64,000 bases of DNA from Winogradskyella schleiferi (GTDB taxonomy: Bacteria > Bacteroidota > Bacteroidia > Flavobacteriales > Flavobacteriaceae), in the NCBI RefSeq assembly GCF_013394655.1, contig NZ_CP053351.1:1488001-1552000 (forward strand), given 5' to 3'. Positions within the stretch are counted from its first letter, which is position 1; the number at the start of each line of letters is the position of its first letter. Made by a program: the position numbers and the translations under genes. The notes beneath the pieces are model-generated. The model was not told where the DNA came from. It searched no databases and saw nothing but the letters and a program-made list of their open reading frames with translations. Of this stretch, positions 53,942 to 62,513 are shown piece by piece.

Positions 53942-55374
53942 AAAAGGACAATATTGATAACATATATAGTGAATTGGAGGCATTTTCGAAAGCACCTCCA
54001 AAAGAGTTATGGGATAATATAGAAGCAAGACTTCATCCTAAAAAGAAGAAAAGAGGACTCTTTTTTATTTGGGGTTCTGCCGCTGCAGTATTGGTGGTAT
54101 TCCTTGCATACATGTTCACCAATTCTCCAGCGCCTAATAACTTACCTGTCAATGTTATTACCGATAATGAACAATCTGCAGATAACGGGAAATCCACAGA
54201 TGATAGCGTAATTAATAAATCGGACGAACAAAAGACGAAAATAGTTAAGGGGACAGATTTAAACAATGCAAATGAAGATGTATTAGTAGAGCAGTCAAAT
54301 GAGCAACTAAATATTAAAAATGATGAATTAAACGCTATTACGAGTCAAAAACAAACGCAGAATGAAAATGAAATAACAGGCAAAAAAGAAGTGAACGAAA
54401 AAATAGTTCATGATGAAATCACCACTCGAAAGATTGAAAATTCTAACGATAATAACAGCTATGCTCAAAATACTATAAAAGACAAGACTAGTAATAACAA
54501 CGATAGCCTAAATTTTGAAGCTATGCCTCAACTAAAAGAGAAGAATAAGGGCCTTATTAATTTTGAAAAAGATAAGGCGATAACAAGTATTGATTCTATT
54601 GCTGAGGTTAATGATGTTCCATTATTGGAATTAACAGAAGAATTGGTCGCCCAAAATGAGAACGCCAGCGATAGTATAATTAATAATGTAATCGGAAGTC
54701 CAAAATGGTCAGTTGAGATTTTAGGCGGCTTATCCAATACGGCTTCTGAAGCCTCTATTCAAGGCGAGTCCGTAAACACAACATCCCAAAACGACTTTAT
54801 ATATGCATTAAAGGTTGGCTATGCAATTTCAGACAGAATCGTAGTTAAATCTGGGGTTGGTAAAAATATATTGGGTCAAGAAATAAACAGTATCAATTAC
54901 ATAAATTCAGATATTACGCTTGGTGCAAATAATATGGAAAGTATAGTTGATAATGAATCAATAATATTTGTTGGATCTCAAGAGTCTATTGATAATTTTG
55001 ATGCATTATCTAATAATGCCAATGAAGGCAGTTTGCAGCAACAGTTTGATTATATCCAAGTCCCATTAGAAGTTTCATATAAGGTATTAAAAGCACAAAA
55101 ATTTGATGTCTCATTGGGTTTAGGTGGAAATATGAACTTTCTAACTAACAACAGGGCATTTTTGGATGATGAGCAAATAGGGGAAAGTCTAAATGTTAAT
55201 TCTACAATTTTTGGCGCGACACTGAATACAAACATGTCTTATGAATTAGCAAAAAAGACGATTCTATTTTTAGAACCTAGTTATAATTATTTTGAAAAAC
55301 CGATAGACAATAACAACCAGTCTTTTAATAATACACAATTAAGAGTGTTATTTGGGTTGCGATATATGTTTTAA
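53938..55374 (+). CDS. probable anti-sigma factor spanning both membranes (inner-membrane helix plus outer-membrane beta-barrel)
   Basis: 478 residues. Residues 1-39 are a charged cytosolic segment (PPKELWDNIEARLHPKKKK). Residues about 40-61 are one transmembrane helix flanked by KKKR on the inner side, which puts the N-terminus in the cytoplasm. About 62-255 is a long N/D/E/K/S-rich, low-complexity linker. From about 257 (WSVEILGGLSNTASEASIQ) to the end is a strand-rich outer-membrane barrel domain finishing in LRVLFGLRYMF with the terminal Phe typical of BAM substrates. The architecture matches the dual-membrane-spanning anti-sigma factors described in Bacteroides. ATGA overlap with the sigma gene supports the pairing. 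Confidence 0.82.
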   Translation: MKKDNIDNIYSELEAFSKAPPKELWDNIEARLHPKKKKRGLFFIWGSAAAVLVVFLAYMFTNSPAPNNLPVNVITDNEQSADNGKSTDDSVINKSDEQKTKIVKGTDLNNANEDVLVEQSNEQLNIKNDELNAITSQKQTQNENEITGKKEVNEKIVHDEITTRKIENSNDNNSYAQNTIKDKTSNNNDSLNFEAMPQLKEKNKGLINFEKDKAITSIDSIAEVNDVPLLELTEELVAQNENASDSIINNVIGSPKWSVEILGGLSNTASEASIQGESVNTTSQNDFIYALKVGYAISDRIVVKSGVGKNILGQEINSINYINSDITLGANNMESIVDNESIIFVGSQESIDNFDALSNNANEGSLQQQFDYIQVPLEVSYKVLKAQKFDVSLGLGGNMNFLTNNRAFLDDEQIGESLNVNSTIFGATLNTNMSYELAKKTILFLEPSYNYFEKPIDNNNQSFNNTQLRVLFGLRYMF

Positions 55375-55450
55375 TCGATTCCCTGGTTTCCTATGTAGTG
55401 GTCATATAGCATAATAATTGTATTTTTACTTTTCATGTTAAGCTATTTTT

Positions 55451-56566
55451 ATGACCAAATACCATTTTATTTACACCTTATTTTTTGTCTTTTTAACCTG
55501 CAATACTTCCGAAAAGAATAAAAATACAGACAAAGAAATAACTGAGGTAGAAACTGTTGAAACACCAACCCTAAACCTAGACCAAGCCAATCGCTTAGCA
55601 CACCTACCAATCAGCTGCATCAACACTGAATACCCAAACAAACTTAATCAAACCATTGGTAGTGCTTCAGATTTAAAAACGCCAAAAGAACTGCATCCTG
55701 CATTTTACGGTTGTTTCGATTGGCATTCGGCCGTTCATGGGCATTGGAGTTTGGTCAGCTTGTTAAAACAGTTTCCAGCGTTGGAAAATAGAGCCGAGAT
55801 TCAAGAAAAATTACTTCAGAATATAACCAAAGTAAACATAATGCAAGAATTAGTGTATTTTGAAGGGAAACACAATACATCGTTTGAAAGAACCTATGGT
55901 TGGGCTTGGTTTTTAAAACTAGCGGAAGAATTACATACATGGGATTCTGAAATTGCACGAGCATTAGAAACGAATCTGCAACCGATGACAGATTTAATCG
56001 TCAATAAATACTTAGAGTTTTTACCGAAATTAAATTATCCAATTAGAGTAGGAGAGCACCCAAATACAGCTTTCGGATTAAGTTTTGCTTACGATTATGC
56101 AGTTGCTGTTGGGCATCAACAATTAATGACGTTAATAGAAACCAGAGCCAAAGATTTTTATTTAGATGACCAAGATTGCCCCATAGATTGGGAGCCAAGT
56201 GGATTCGATTTCCTCTCGCCTTGTTTAGAAGAAGCCGCTTTAATGAAACGCGTATTGCCAATTGAAGATTTCAAATCTTGGATCAATGATTTTATGCCAG
56301 AACTATATAACAATGATTTTGATATTGCTGTTGGTGAAGTTTCGGACCGAACCGATGGAAAACTAGTGCATCTCGATGGTGTTAATTTTTCGCGCGCTTG
56401 GAGCTTGAATTATATAGCCAAAGATTTACCAGAATTTCATCATTTAAAAAATTTAGCTAATGAACACATCAAATATTCTTTGCCCAGTATTGTAGGCGAT
56501 AGTTATGAAGGTGGTCACTGGTTAGGGAGTTTTGCGATTTATGCATTGAATTCTATTGAAAAATGA
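55451..56566 (+). CDS. DUF2891 lipoprotein
   Basis: 371 residues. N-terminal signal with lipobox-like FVFLTC (Cys about 18), then DUF2891: CFDWHSAVHGHWSLVSLLKQFP near residue 95, FERTYGWAWFLKLAEEL near 153, HPNTAFGLSFAYDYA near 205 and DGVNFSRAWSLNYIA near 310. These His/Trp-rich blocks suggest an (alpha/alpha)6 barrel hydrolase-like fold, but no reaction is established. It overlaps the following NRAMP-like gene by 4 bases (ATGA), so they are coupled; the pair precedes pxpABC, linking it by position to 5-oxoproline or peptide utilisation outside the inner membrane. Confidence 0.88.
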   Translation: MTKYHFIYTLFFVFLTCNTSEKNKNTDKEITEVETVETPTLNLDQANRLAHLPISCINTEYPNKLNQTIGSASDLKTPKELHPAFYGCFDWHSAVHGHWSLVSLLKQFPALENRAEIQEKLLQNITKVNIMQELVYFEGKHNTSFERTYGWAWFLKLAEELHTWDSEIARALETNLQPMTDLIVNKYLEFLPKLNYPIRVGEHPNTAFGLSFAYDYAVAVGHQQLMTLIETRAKDFYLDDQDCPIDWEPSGFDFLSPCLEEAALMKRVLPIEDFKSWINDFMPELYNNDFDIAVGEVSDRTDGKLVHLDGVNFSRAWSLNYIAKDLPEFHHLKNLANEHIKYSLPSIVGDSYEGGHWLGSFAIYALNSIEK

Positions 56567-57789
56567 TTGCCAAGTTCTTCAAAAATATTGGTCCAGGACC
56601 TTTAGTAGCAGCTGCTTTTATTGGACCAGGAACAGTGACCGTTTGTACTTTGGCTGGCGTCAATTTCGGATTTGCATTATTGTGGGCCATGGCCTTGTCT
56701 ATTTTTGCAACGGTTTTTTTGCAGGAAATGGCAGCACGATTGGGAATTGTATCCCAAAAAGGTTTGTCTGAAATTATAAGGGAAGAAATCAAACATCCTA
56801 TTTTAAAAGGATTTGCTTTACTCTTAATTATAAGCGCCATCGTCGTCGGAAATGCAGCGTACGAAGCAGGAAACATCAGTGGTGGAGCGTTGGGCATGGA
56901 AGCCATTGTCGGCAATATGTTTTGGGAAATAGGACAGCTAAAACTCAATGTTATGAGCTTGGTAATTGGTGTCATAGCTTTCACTTTACTTTACATAGGA
57001 AATTATAAAGTACTGGAAAAAGCCTTTGTGTTCCTTGTCATTCTGATGAGTTTTGCATTTATAACGACTGCGATTCTCACAAAGCCGAATCTGTTTGAAA
57101 TTTTTCAAAGTATTGTTATTCCTGAAGCGCCCGAAGGCAGTATTTTAACTATTATCGCTTTAATTGGAACCACTGTTGTGCCTTATAATCTTTTTCTACA
57201 TGCGTCTTTAGCTAAAACCAAATGGAAGTCTAAAAGCGATTTGCCATTGGCTAAAAAAGATACGTTGGTTGCCGTGATTTTGGGTGGATTGGTATCTATG
57301 TGTATCATTATTGCGGCCTCCGCAATACAGCAACAAACAATAACCAATACCGCTGATTTGGCTTTAGGTCTGGAGCCATTATTTGGTAGTTATGCGAAAT
57401 ACTTTCTGGCGGCTGGACTCTTTGCGGCAGGAATAACAAGTGCAATAACCGCACCTTTAGCAGCTGCGTTTGTTGCAAGTGGTTGCTTAGGTTGGAAATC
57501 AGATTTAAAGTCGATAAGATTTAAAGCTATCTGGATAATCATTGTGATTTTGGGAGTACTGTTTTCTAGTTTCGGCTTTAAGTCTATTGAAATTATAAAA
57601 TTTGCACAGGTTGCCAATGGTTTATTGTTACCTGTCATTGCTGGTTTTTTATTGTGGATTATGAATAAATCGTCGGTTTTGGGAACCTATAAAAATTCAA
57701 AACTTCAGAATGTTTTAGGATTAATTATTTTAGTAATCACTATCTTTTTGGGGTTAAAAGGGATTTTGAGTGTTTTTGAATTGATTTGA
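56563..57789 (+). CDS. NRAMP-superfamily transporter lacking the usual metal ligands
   Basis: 408 residues, about 11 membrane helices. Recognisably SLC11/NRAMP-like (GPGPLVAAAFIGPGTV at the start; VVPYNLFLHASL in TM6). The TM1 signature DPGN reads GPGT (residues 21-24) and the TM6 signature MPHN reads VPYN (206-209). The Asp, Asn and Met that coordinate Mn/Fe in NRAMP and the gating His are therefore all replaced. A divalent-metal substrate is unlikely. It is coupled to a DUF2891 gene and followed by pxpABC. In B. subtilis an NRAMP-like gene (ycsG) likewise sits beside pxpA (ycsF) and kipI-kipA, so an organic substrate such as 5-oxoproline is a reasonable inference. Confidence 0.88.
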   Translation: MIAKFFKNIGPGPLVAAAFIGPGTVTVCTLAGVNFGFALLWAMALSIFATVFLQEMAARLGIVSQKGLSEIIREEIKHPILKGFALLLIISAIVVGNAAYEAGNISGGALGMEAIVGNMFWEIGQLKLNVMSLVIGVIAFTLLYIGNYKVLEKAFVFLVILMSFAFITTAILTKPNLFEIFQSIVIPEAPEGSILTIIALIGTTVVPYNLFLHASLAKTKWKSKSDLPLAKKDTLVAVILGGLVSMCIIIAASAIQQQTITNTADLALGLEPLFGSYAKYFLAAGLFAAGITSAITAPLAAAFVASGCLGWKSDLKSIRFKAIWIIIVILGVLFSSFGFKSIEIIKFAQVANGLLLPVIAGFLLWIMNKSSVLGTYKNSKLQNVLGLIILVITIFLGLKGILSVFELI

Positions 57790-57856
57790 GACTAAATATA
57801 TAAGTGTTCAGAAGACAGTAAATTAAGAGAAGCATAGGAGAAATGTTAAAAAAGTG

Positions 57857-57934
57857 CTCCTAAAGTCCAATCAAGGATACAAGCCACTCAGTTGAATTGG
57901 TTGTTTGTCCCCTTGAGGGGACTTTAGGGGTGTA
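57857..57934. repeat. CTCCTAAAGTCC ... GGACTTTAGGGG inverted repeat
   Basis: Arms at 57857-57868 and 57919-57930 enclose about 50 bases; a nested TCCCCTTGAGGGGA hairpin lies at 57908-57921. Of a type common between flavobacterial genes. Lies between the transporter and pxpA. Confidence 0.65.
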
Positions 57935-58043
57935 AAAAATTAATAATTATTTTGCTTAAAGGCTTTTTTAGGTTTGAATAAGCATTCCATGGGCATATAA
58001 TTAATAAAAAAACCAACTATTAGTCTATTGATAATAATCTAAG

Positions 58044-58787
58044 ATGAAGAGTGTAATTAGTATAGATATAAATGCAGACGTTGGAGAAGGTCTTGGCAAC
58101 GAATCGGATTTGATGCCGTTTTTATCCTCTTGCAATATTGCCTGTGGCGGACACGCAGGAGATGAAGTTATGATGCGACACGTTGTGAATCTTGCAAAAA
58201 AGCACCATGTAAAAGTCGGTGCACATCCTTCCTTTCCAGATAAAGCGAATTTTGGACGTGTTAATTTAGACATATCGGATGCTGAATTGTATGCGAGTAT
58301 AATAGACCAAATTTCAGCTTTAAAGAATATTGCTGAAGCAGAAGGTGTGACTTTAAATCACATTAAGCCGCATGGTGCGTTGTATAATTTGGCGGCTAAA
58401 GATGAAAAAATCGCCCGTTTGATTATTGAAGTGATAAAACGTTTGGAATTAACTATTGCTTTGTATGCACCTTTTAATTCCGTAATCGCCAATTTAGCAA
58501 AACAGGAAAACATTGCTGTAACCTTTGAAGCTTTCGCAGATAGAAATTACAATGATGATTTGTCTTTGGTTTCAAGAACAAATAGCAATGCTATTTTACA
58601 TAAAAAAGAAGCGGTTTTAAGTCATGTTTTGAATATGATTAAGAACGAAAAAGTAACATCAATAAGTGGCGTGGAAGTGCCCATAAAAGCCACAACAATT
58701 TGTGTACATGGCGACACCAAAAATGCGCTTGAAATTTTGAAATATTTGAGTTCTAATTTGAAACAAAATAGCATTCAAATTCAATAA
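58044..58787 (+). CDS. pxpA: 5-oxoprolinase subunit PxpA (LamB/YcsF family)
   Basis: 247 residues, normal length. With PxpB and PxpC it hydrolyses 5-oxo-L-proline to L-glutamate with ATP. Signature blocks IDINADVGEG near residue 6, SCNIACGGHAGDEVMM near 30, VGAHPSFPDKANFGR near 58, HIKPHGALYN near 100 and CVHGDT near 220 are present. Six bases before pxpB. A TAGGTTTG -7-like box at 57969-57976 could give a separate promoter, but no properly spaced TTTG accompanies it. Confidence 0.96.
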   Translation: MKSVISIDINADVGEGLGNESDLMPFLSSCNIACGGHAGDEVMMRHVVNLAKKHHVKVGAHPSFPDKANFGRVNLDISDAELYASIIDQISALKNIAEAEGVTLNHIKPHGALYNLAAKDEKIARLIIEVIKRLELTIALYAPFNSVIANLAKQENIAVTFEAFADRNYNDDLSLVSRTNSNAILHKKEAVLSHVLNMIKNEKVTSISGVEVPIKATTICVHGDTKNALEILKYLSSNLKQNSIQIQ

Positions 58788-58793
58788 GAAAGT

Positions 58794-59513
58794 ATGAGTT
58801 ATAAACTTCGATTTTCGCAATATAATGAACGTTCCATTTTAGTAGAGTGGCCAGCAATTATTGACGAAAATGTGCTTCATGATGTACTAAATTTCAAAAC
58901 TAGAATTGAATTAAAAATATATAAACCAATAGTTGATATTATATCCACATATGCTTCATTATTAATAATATATAATACAACTATTGAAAATGTCAATGAT
59001 GAGTTTTCGACCTTAAAAGTGCTTTATAAATCGCAAGATGCAAAGAAGTTGTTAAAATCAAAAACTTTCAGAATTCCAGTGTGCTATGAAGATGAATTTG
59101 CGATGGATTTAGACAACTATTCCGTAGCAAAAAACCTCTCAAAATCTGCTTTAATAAAGTTACATTCAGAAGCTGTCTATACTGTTTTTTTTATCGGTTT
59201 TTTACCTGGATTTTTATATTTGGGAGGGCTAAATCCAACCTTACATTTGGATCGCAAAGAAACGCCCAATCTCAACGTAAAAAAAGGCTCGGTTGCTATT
59301 GGTGGAAAACAGACTGGAATCTATCCGCAAGACAGTCCTGGAGGATGGCATATTATTGGAAATTCCCCATTGGAATTATTTAAACCAAAGCAAAATCCAC
59401 CATGTGTTGTTAAAGCTGGAGATAAAGTAAAATTCAATCCCATTACAAAATCTGAATATTTAAGGATTCAAGATGACATAAAGAGGTCAAGCTTTAATAT
59501 TGAAACGATATGA
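58794..59513 (+). CDS. pxpB: 5-oxoprolinase subunit PxpB (KipI family)
   Basis: 239 residues. Carboxyltransferase domain C/D type, with IGFLPGFLYLGGL near residue 140, KETPNLNVKKGSVAIGGKQTGIYPQDSPGGWHIIG near 165-200 and PPCVVKAGDKVKF near the end, all diagnostic of PxpB/KipI. In B. subtilis the homologue KipI also inhibits KinA. Stop overlaps pxpC by 4 bases (ATGA). Confidence 0.96.
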   Translation: MSYKLRFSQYNERSILVEWPAIIDENVLHDVLNFKTRIELKIYKPIVDIISTYASLLIIYNTTIENVNDEFSTLKVLYKSQDAKKLLKSKTFRIPVCYEDEFAMDLDNYSVAKNLSKSALIKLHSEAVYTVFFIGFLPGFLYLGGLNPTLHLDRKETPNLNVKKGSVAIGGKQTGIYPQDSPGGWHIIGNSPLELFKPKQNPPCVVKAGDKVKFNPITKSEYLRIQDDIKRSSFNIETI

Positions 59514-60355
59514 TCAAAGTCTTAAATTCGGGATTTTATGCCACCATACAAGATCAAGGTCGTTTAGGGCATCGTAGTTACGGCGTACCTGATTCTGGAG
59601 CTATGGATTCCTATTCAAGTGAATTTGCCAATAAGCTGTTGGGAAATAATAAAGAGGCAGCTGTTTTGGAAATGACTATGACAGGAGCCGAACTACAATT
59701 CCTTAAGCCAACTACAATTGCTATAACTGGCGCTCATATGAACCCTACATTAAACGGAAAAACAATAGAAATGTTTGAGTCTATCTTGGTGGAGCCTAAT
59801 GATGTCCTGAGTTTTGGAAAGCTATCAAATGGTTTTAGAACTTATGTTGCCGTAAAAGGAGGTTTTTTAAGTGAAATTGTTTTAGGAAGTAGAAGTATGG
59901 CGAAGGGGATTACAGAATCTATTAGAATTAAAAAAGAGGATGTTTTGGACTTTAATGCTACAAGTATAAAAAGTCCTAAACATGCAAAGTTGAAGTTCAA
60001 TAGTTCCTATCACGAGGATAAAATATTAGAAGTCACAAAAGGACCGGAATTTGATAAGCTAACTAGGGAACAGCAAAATTTATTGATTAGCCAGAATTTT
60101 CAGGTCTCAAAATTTAACAATCGTATGGCTTATCAGCTTCTACCATTATTTAAAAATAGTTTGGAGCCAATCTTAACGACTCCAGTTTTACCAGGAACCG
60201 TTCAGCTTACGCCATCTGGGCAACTCATTGTATTAATGCGCGATTGTCAAACTACAGGAGGTTACCCAAGAATGTTTCAATTAACAGAACAATCGATTAA
60301 CATTCTAAGTCAGAAAGCCACAGGTAACCGCTTAAAATTTAGTTTAAAAGACTAA
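59510..60355 (+). CDS. pxpC: 5-oxoprolinase subunit PxpC (KipA family)
   Basis: 281 residues. Biotin-dependent-carboxyltransferase-like domain A/B. Motifs SGFYATIQDQGRLGHRSYGVPDSGAMD (N-terminus), NKLLGNNKEAAVLEMTMTGAEL, AVKGGF near 115, and GQLIVLMRDCQTTGGYPR near 240 are diagnostic. Completes the PxpABC complex; the cluster thus encodes a full 5-oxoprolinase. Confidence 0.96.
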   Translation: MIKVLNSGFYATIQDQGRLGHRSYGVPDSGAMDSYSSEFANKLLGNNKEAAVLEMTMTGAELQFLKPTTIAITGAHMNPTLNGKTIEMFESILVEPNDVLSFGKLSNGFRTYVAVKGGFLSEIVLGSRSMAKGITESIRIKKEDVLDFNATSIKSPKHAKLKFNSSYHEDKILEVTKGPEFDKLTREQQNLLISQNFQVSKFNNRMAYQLLPLFKNSLEPILTTPVLPGTVQLTPSGQLIVLMRDCQTTGGYPRMFQLTEQSINILSQKATGNRLKFSLKD

Positions 60356-60443
60356 TTCTGTAAGAAAATTTTTGTTTTAAAATTTTTTATATTAAATAAA
60401 ATCAATAATTTACAGGCTCTATTAATTAAACCAACCAGTTATT

Positions 60444-60956
60444 ATGAAAAATTTCGGATTACTTGTATTAGGTATTATTTTAGGCGCTTTGGCGATGTAT
60501 TTTTATTGCTGTAATGATGGAGACTTAGCCGTTGAAGAACCAACTAAACCATCTGGTTTAATATCCTCAAAAGATGCTAAAGTTTTAGATGAAGCTTATA
60601 ATATTAAACATCGTATAATTAACGATTCGCTTTTCAAGAAATCAACGGATGGTGGAGATAACAGGTCGTCATGGTGGTCAACAGAAGATATTCAGAATTA
60701 TATCAATCATGCCGAAAACCAAGCTGGTGAGTTAGGCTATACCATGGATGGATTGCGCGTTTATTTGGGGTCTTACCCTCAAGTTGATGGGCAGGAAGGT
60801 CTTACAACGATGTTCTTTGTGCCAACTGGTACTGAAAATACATCCAAAGGTAGTATGTCTCCTATAGTGTTTGGCAGTAGTGAGGACATACCAGGTGGAG
60901 ATGGGTTGAATGTAGGAGGTACAGGTAATCCTCCTGGCGCAAACTACCCACATTAG
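60444..60956 (+). CDS. uncharacterised membrane-anchored protein
   Basis: 170 residues. One N-terminal helix (about 3-22, GLLVLGIILGALAMYFYCC), then a hydrophilic domain with WWSTEDIQNYINHAENQAGELGYTMDGLRVYLGSYP near residue 75-105 and a Gly/Asn/Pro-rich tail (GGDGLNVGGTGNPPGANYPH). The Cys pair in the helix end could also be a lipid site, but no clean lipobox is present. I do not recognise the family. Only 5 bases precede the next gene, so the two are an operon with the histidine kinase. Confidence 0.72.
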   Translation: MKNFGLLVLGIILGALAMYFYCCNDGDLAVEEPTKPSGLISSKDAKVLDEAYNIKHRIINDSLFKKSTDGGDNRSSWWSTEDIQNYINHAENQAGELGYTMDGLRVYLGSYPQVDGQEGLTTMFFVPTGTENTSKGSMSPIVFGSSEDIPGGDGLNVGGTGNPPGANYPH

Positions 60957-60961
60957 TTTGA

Positions 60962-61666
60962 ATGGATGAATTTATAAAAGAAAATTATACGTTTCTAACG
61001 CGATTTGTTGAACTTACTGCGTTAGTTACTGGTCTAGTTTTGTTTAAAAGCTATAAAAATTCAAAGGCAAAAACTATAATATATTTTCTGGTTTATGCCT
61101 TTATTGTAGATTTTATAGGTAATTATCCCCAAATGCTTTATGACAATAATTTGTTTCATTTGATTGAAGGAACAATTATAGAGCGGAATTATTGGTGGTA
61201 TAATATTTTTTTTTGGTGTGGACTACCTTTATTTATGGTTTATATAAACTACAATGTTGTAGAAACTAGGAGATTGAAGAAAATCATTAAGTACAGTCTA
61301 TATGTTTATTTGATACAAGTTTTTTTAACATTAGTATTTAGGTTTGAATATTTATTCACGCCAGAAGAACGATTTTTGAAAATTTCAAGTTTTTGGATTG
61401 TCATTCTATGCATCATAGTTTACTTTTTTGAAATTCTACGTTCCGATAAAATAATTGAGTTCTATAAATCAATTTATTTTTATTTCAACTCCATAATTTT
61501 TATATGGATACTCATCATGATTCCGATGGATTTTTTCGAAAGTTATTTTATTACCGATGATTGGAGTTATGTCATGTTAAAATATAAGATTTATTTATCA
61601 TTAAACATTTTTCTATACTTAACACTTACAATAGCATTAATATTTTGCAGGAACGAGACCAAATAA
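60962..61666 (+). CDS. uncharacterised seven-helix membrane protein
   Basis: 234 residues, rich in aromatic and Ile residues, with about seven predicted helices (near 13-30, 38-56, 80-103, 107-127, 136-155, 170-190 and 205-228) and no periplasmic domain. I recognise no family. It overlaps the downstream histidine kinase by 22 bases and follows the membrane-anchored protein by 5, so the three are likely one transcript. It could be a membrane sensor for the kinase, by inference from position. Confidence 0.72.
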   Translation: MDEFIKENYTFLTRFVELTALVTGLVLFKSYKNSKAKTIIYFLVYAFIVDFIGNYPQMLYDNNLFHLIEGTIIERNYWWYNIFFWCGLPLFMVYINYNVVETRRLKKIIKYSLYVYLIQVFLTLVFRFEYLFTPEERFLKISSFWIVILCIIVYFFEILRSDKIIEFYKSIYFYFNSIIFIWILIMIPMDFFESYFITDDWSYVMLKYKIYLSLNIFLYLTLTIALIFCRNETK

Positions 61667-62445
61667 TTAGTACTGATGCAGAGCGCGATTTACTTATATA
61701 CATGATAATTGTATTGATAGTAGTGAGTACTCTTGTTATATTATTTTTTATAGTCTTCCAAAAGCGAAAAAATCAACTTTTAAAGGACAAAATTGAGCAA
61801 CAGCGGAAATTCGATGAAGAACTCATAAAAACGCAACAAGAAATTCAAGAAGAAACCTTAAAACACGTTGGTCGGGAATTACATGATAATGTTGGGCAAT
61901 TGTTGGTGCTAGCAACTATGCAAATGAAGGCTGCTGCCAGAACCGTAAAAGATGAGGCAAAGTCTAAAGTAGAAAATGCCGCAATGGCTTTAAAGGAATC
62001 CTTGGAGGAGGTTAGGGCTTTGTCAAAATCTTTAAATAGCGATGTGATTTTTAATTTAGGTTTTGATGAAACCGTTAAAAATGAAATTAAACGTTTAAAT
62101 AAAACCGGTTTAATTGAATGTAGCCTATCAATAAATGGTGAAAAGGTCGATTTTGAAAATAAAAAAGATGAAATTATTTTGTTCAGAATTTTACAGGAGT
62201 TTTTTTCAAATACCCTAAAATATGCTGAGGCTGAACATCTAAATGTAACTTTAGATTACCAAAACGCATGTTTAGCCATAAATGTTGAAGACGATGGAAT
62301 AGGATGTGAGCTTGATAATGTTGAAAAGGGATCTGGGTTAATCAATATGGAAAAAAGAGCGGAGTTGTTGAATGCTAAATTTAAATTAACTTCTCAACCT
62401 GAAATGGGAACATCGCTTAGTTTGATGTATCCTTTTAAAAAGTAA
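61645..62445 (+). CDS. sensor histidine kinase (HisKA_3 / NarL-system type)
   Basis: 266 residues from a TTG start within the preceding gene; an ATG at 61702 (MIIVLIVV) is a shorter alternative that would still include the membrane helix. One helix (about 18-40), coiled-coil region to about 80, HisKA_3 with the phospho-acceptor in HVGRELHDNVGQLLVLA, and HATPase with N box QEFFSNTLKYA and DDGIGCEL. Such kinases normally pair with NarL/LuxR response regulators, but none lies next to it; the next gene is on the other strand. Part of a three-gene set with two unrecognised membrane proteins. Confidence 0.88.
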   Translation: MQERDQIISTDAERDLLIYMIIVLIVVSTLVILFFIVFQKRKNQLLKDKIEQQRKFDEELIKTQQEIQEETLKHVGRELHDNVGQLLVLATMQMKAAARTVKDEAKSKVENAAMALKESLEEVRALSKSLNSDVIFNLGFDETVKNEIKRLNKTGLIECSLSINGEKVDFENKKDEIILFRILQEFFSNTLKYAEAEHLNVTLDYQNACLAINVEDDGIGCELDNVEKGSGLINMEKRAELLNAKFKLTSQPEMGTSLSLMYPFKK

Positions 62446-62513
62446 TGGTGCTAAAATTTGTTGTTAGTCAATAAATAATTGTTGCCTTTCTAAAGTGTAG
62501 ATAAATAATGTTA

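Noticed and set aside
56553..56984. 143-codon minus-strand frame
   Set aside because: Antisense shadow of the NRAMP-like gene.
56563..57789. Annotation as a manganese/iron transporter
   Set aside because: The metal-coordinating residues of TM1 and TM6 are replaced; fold similarity alone does not support that substrate.
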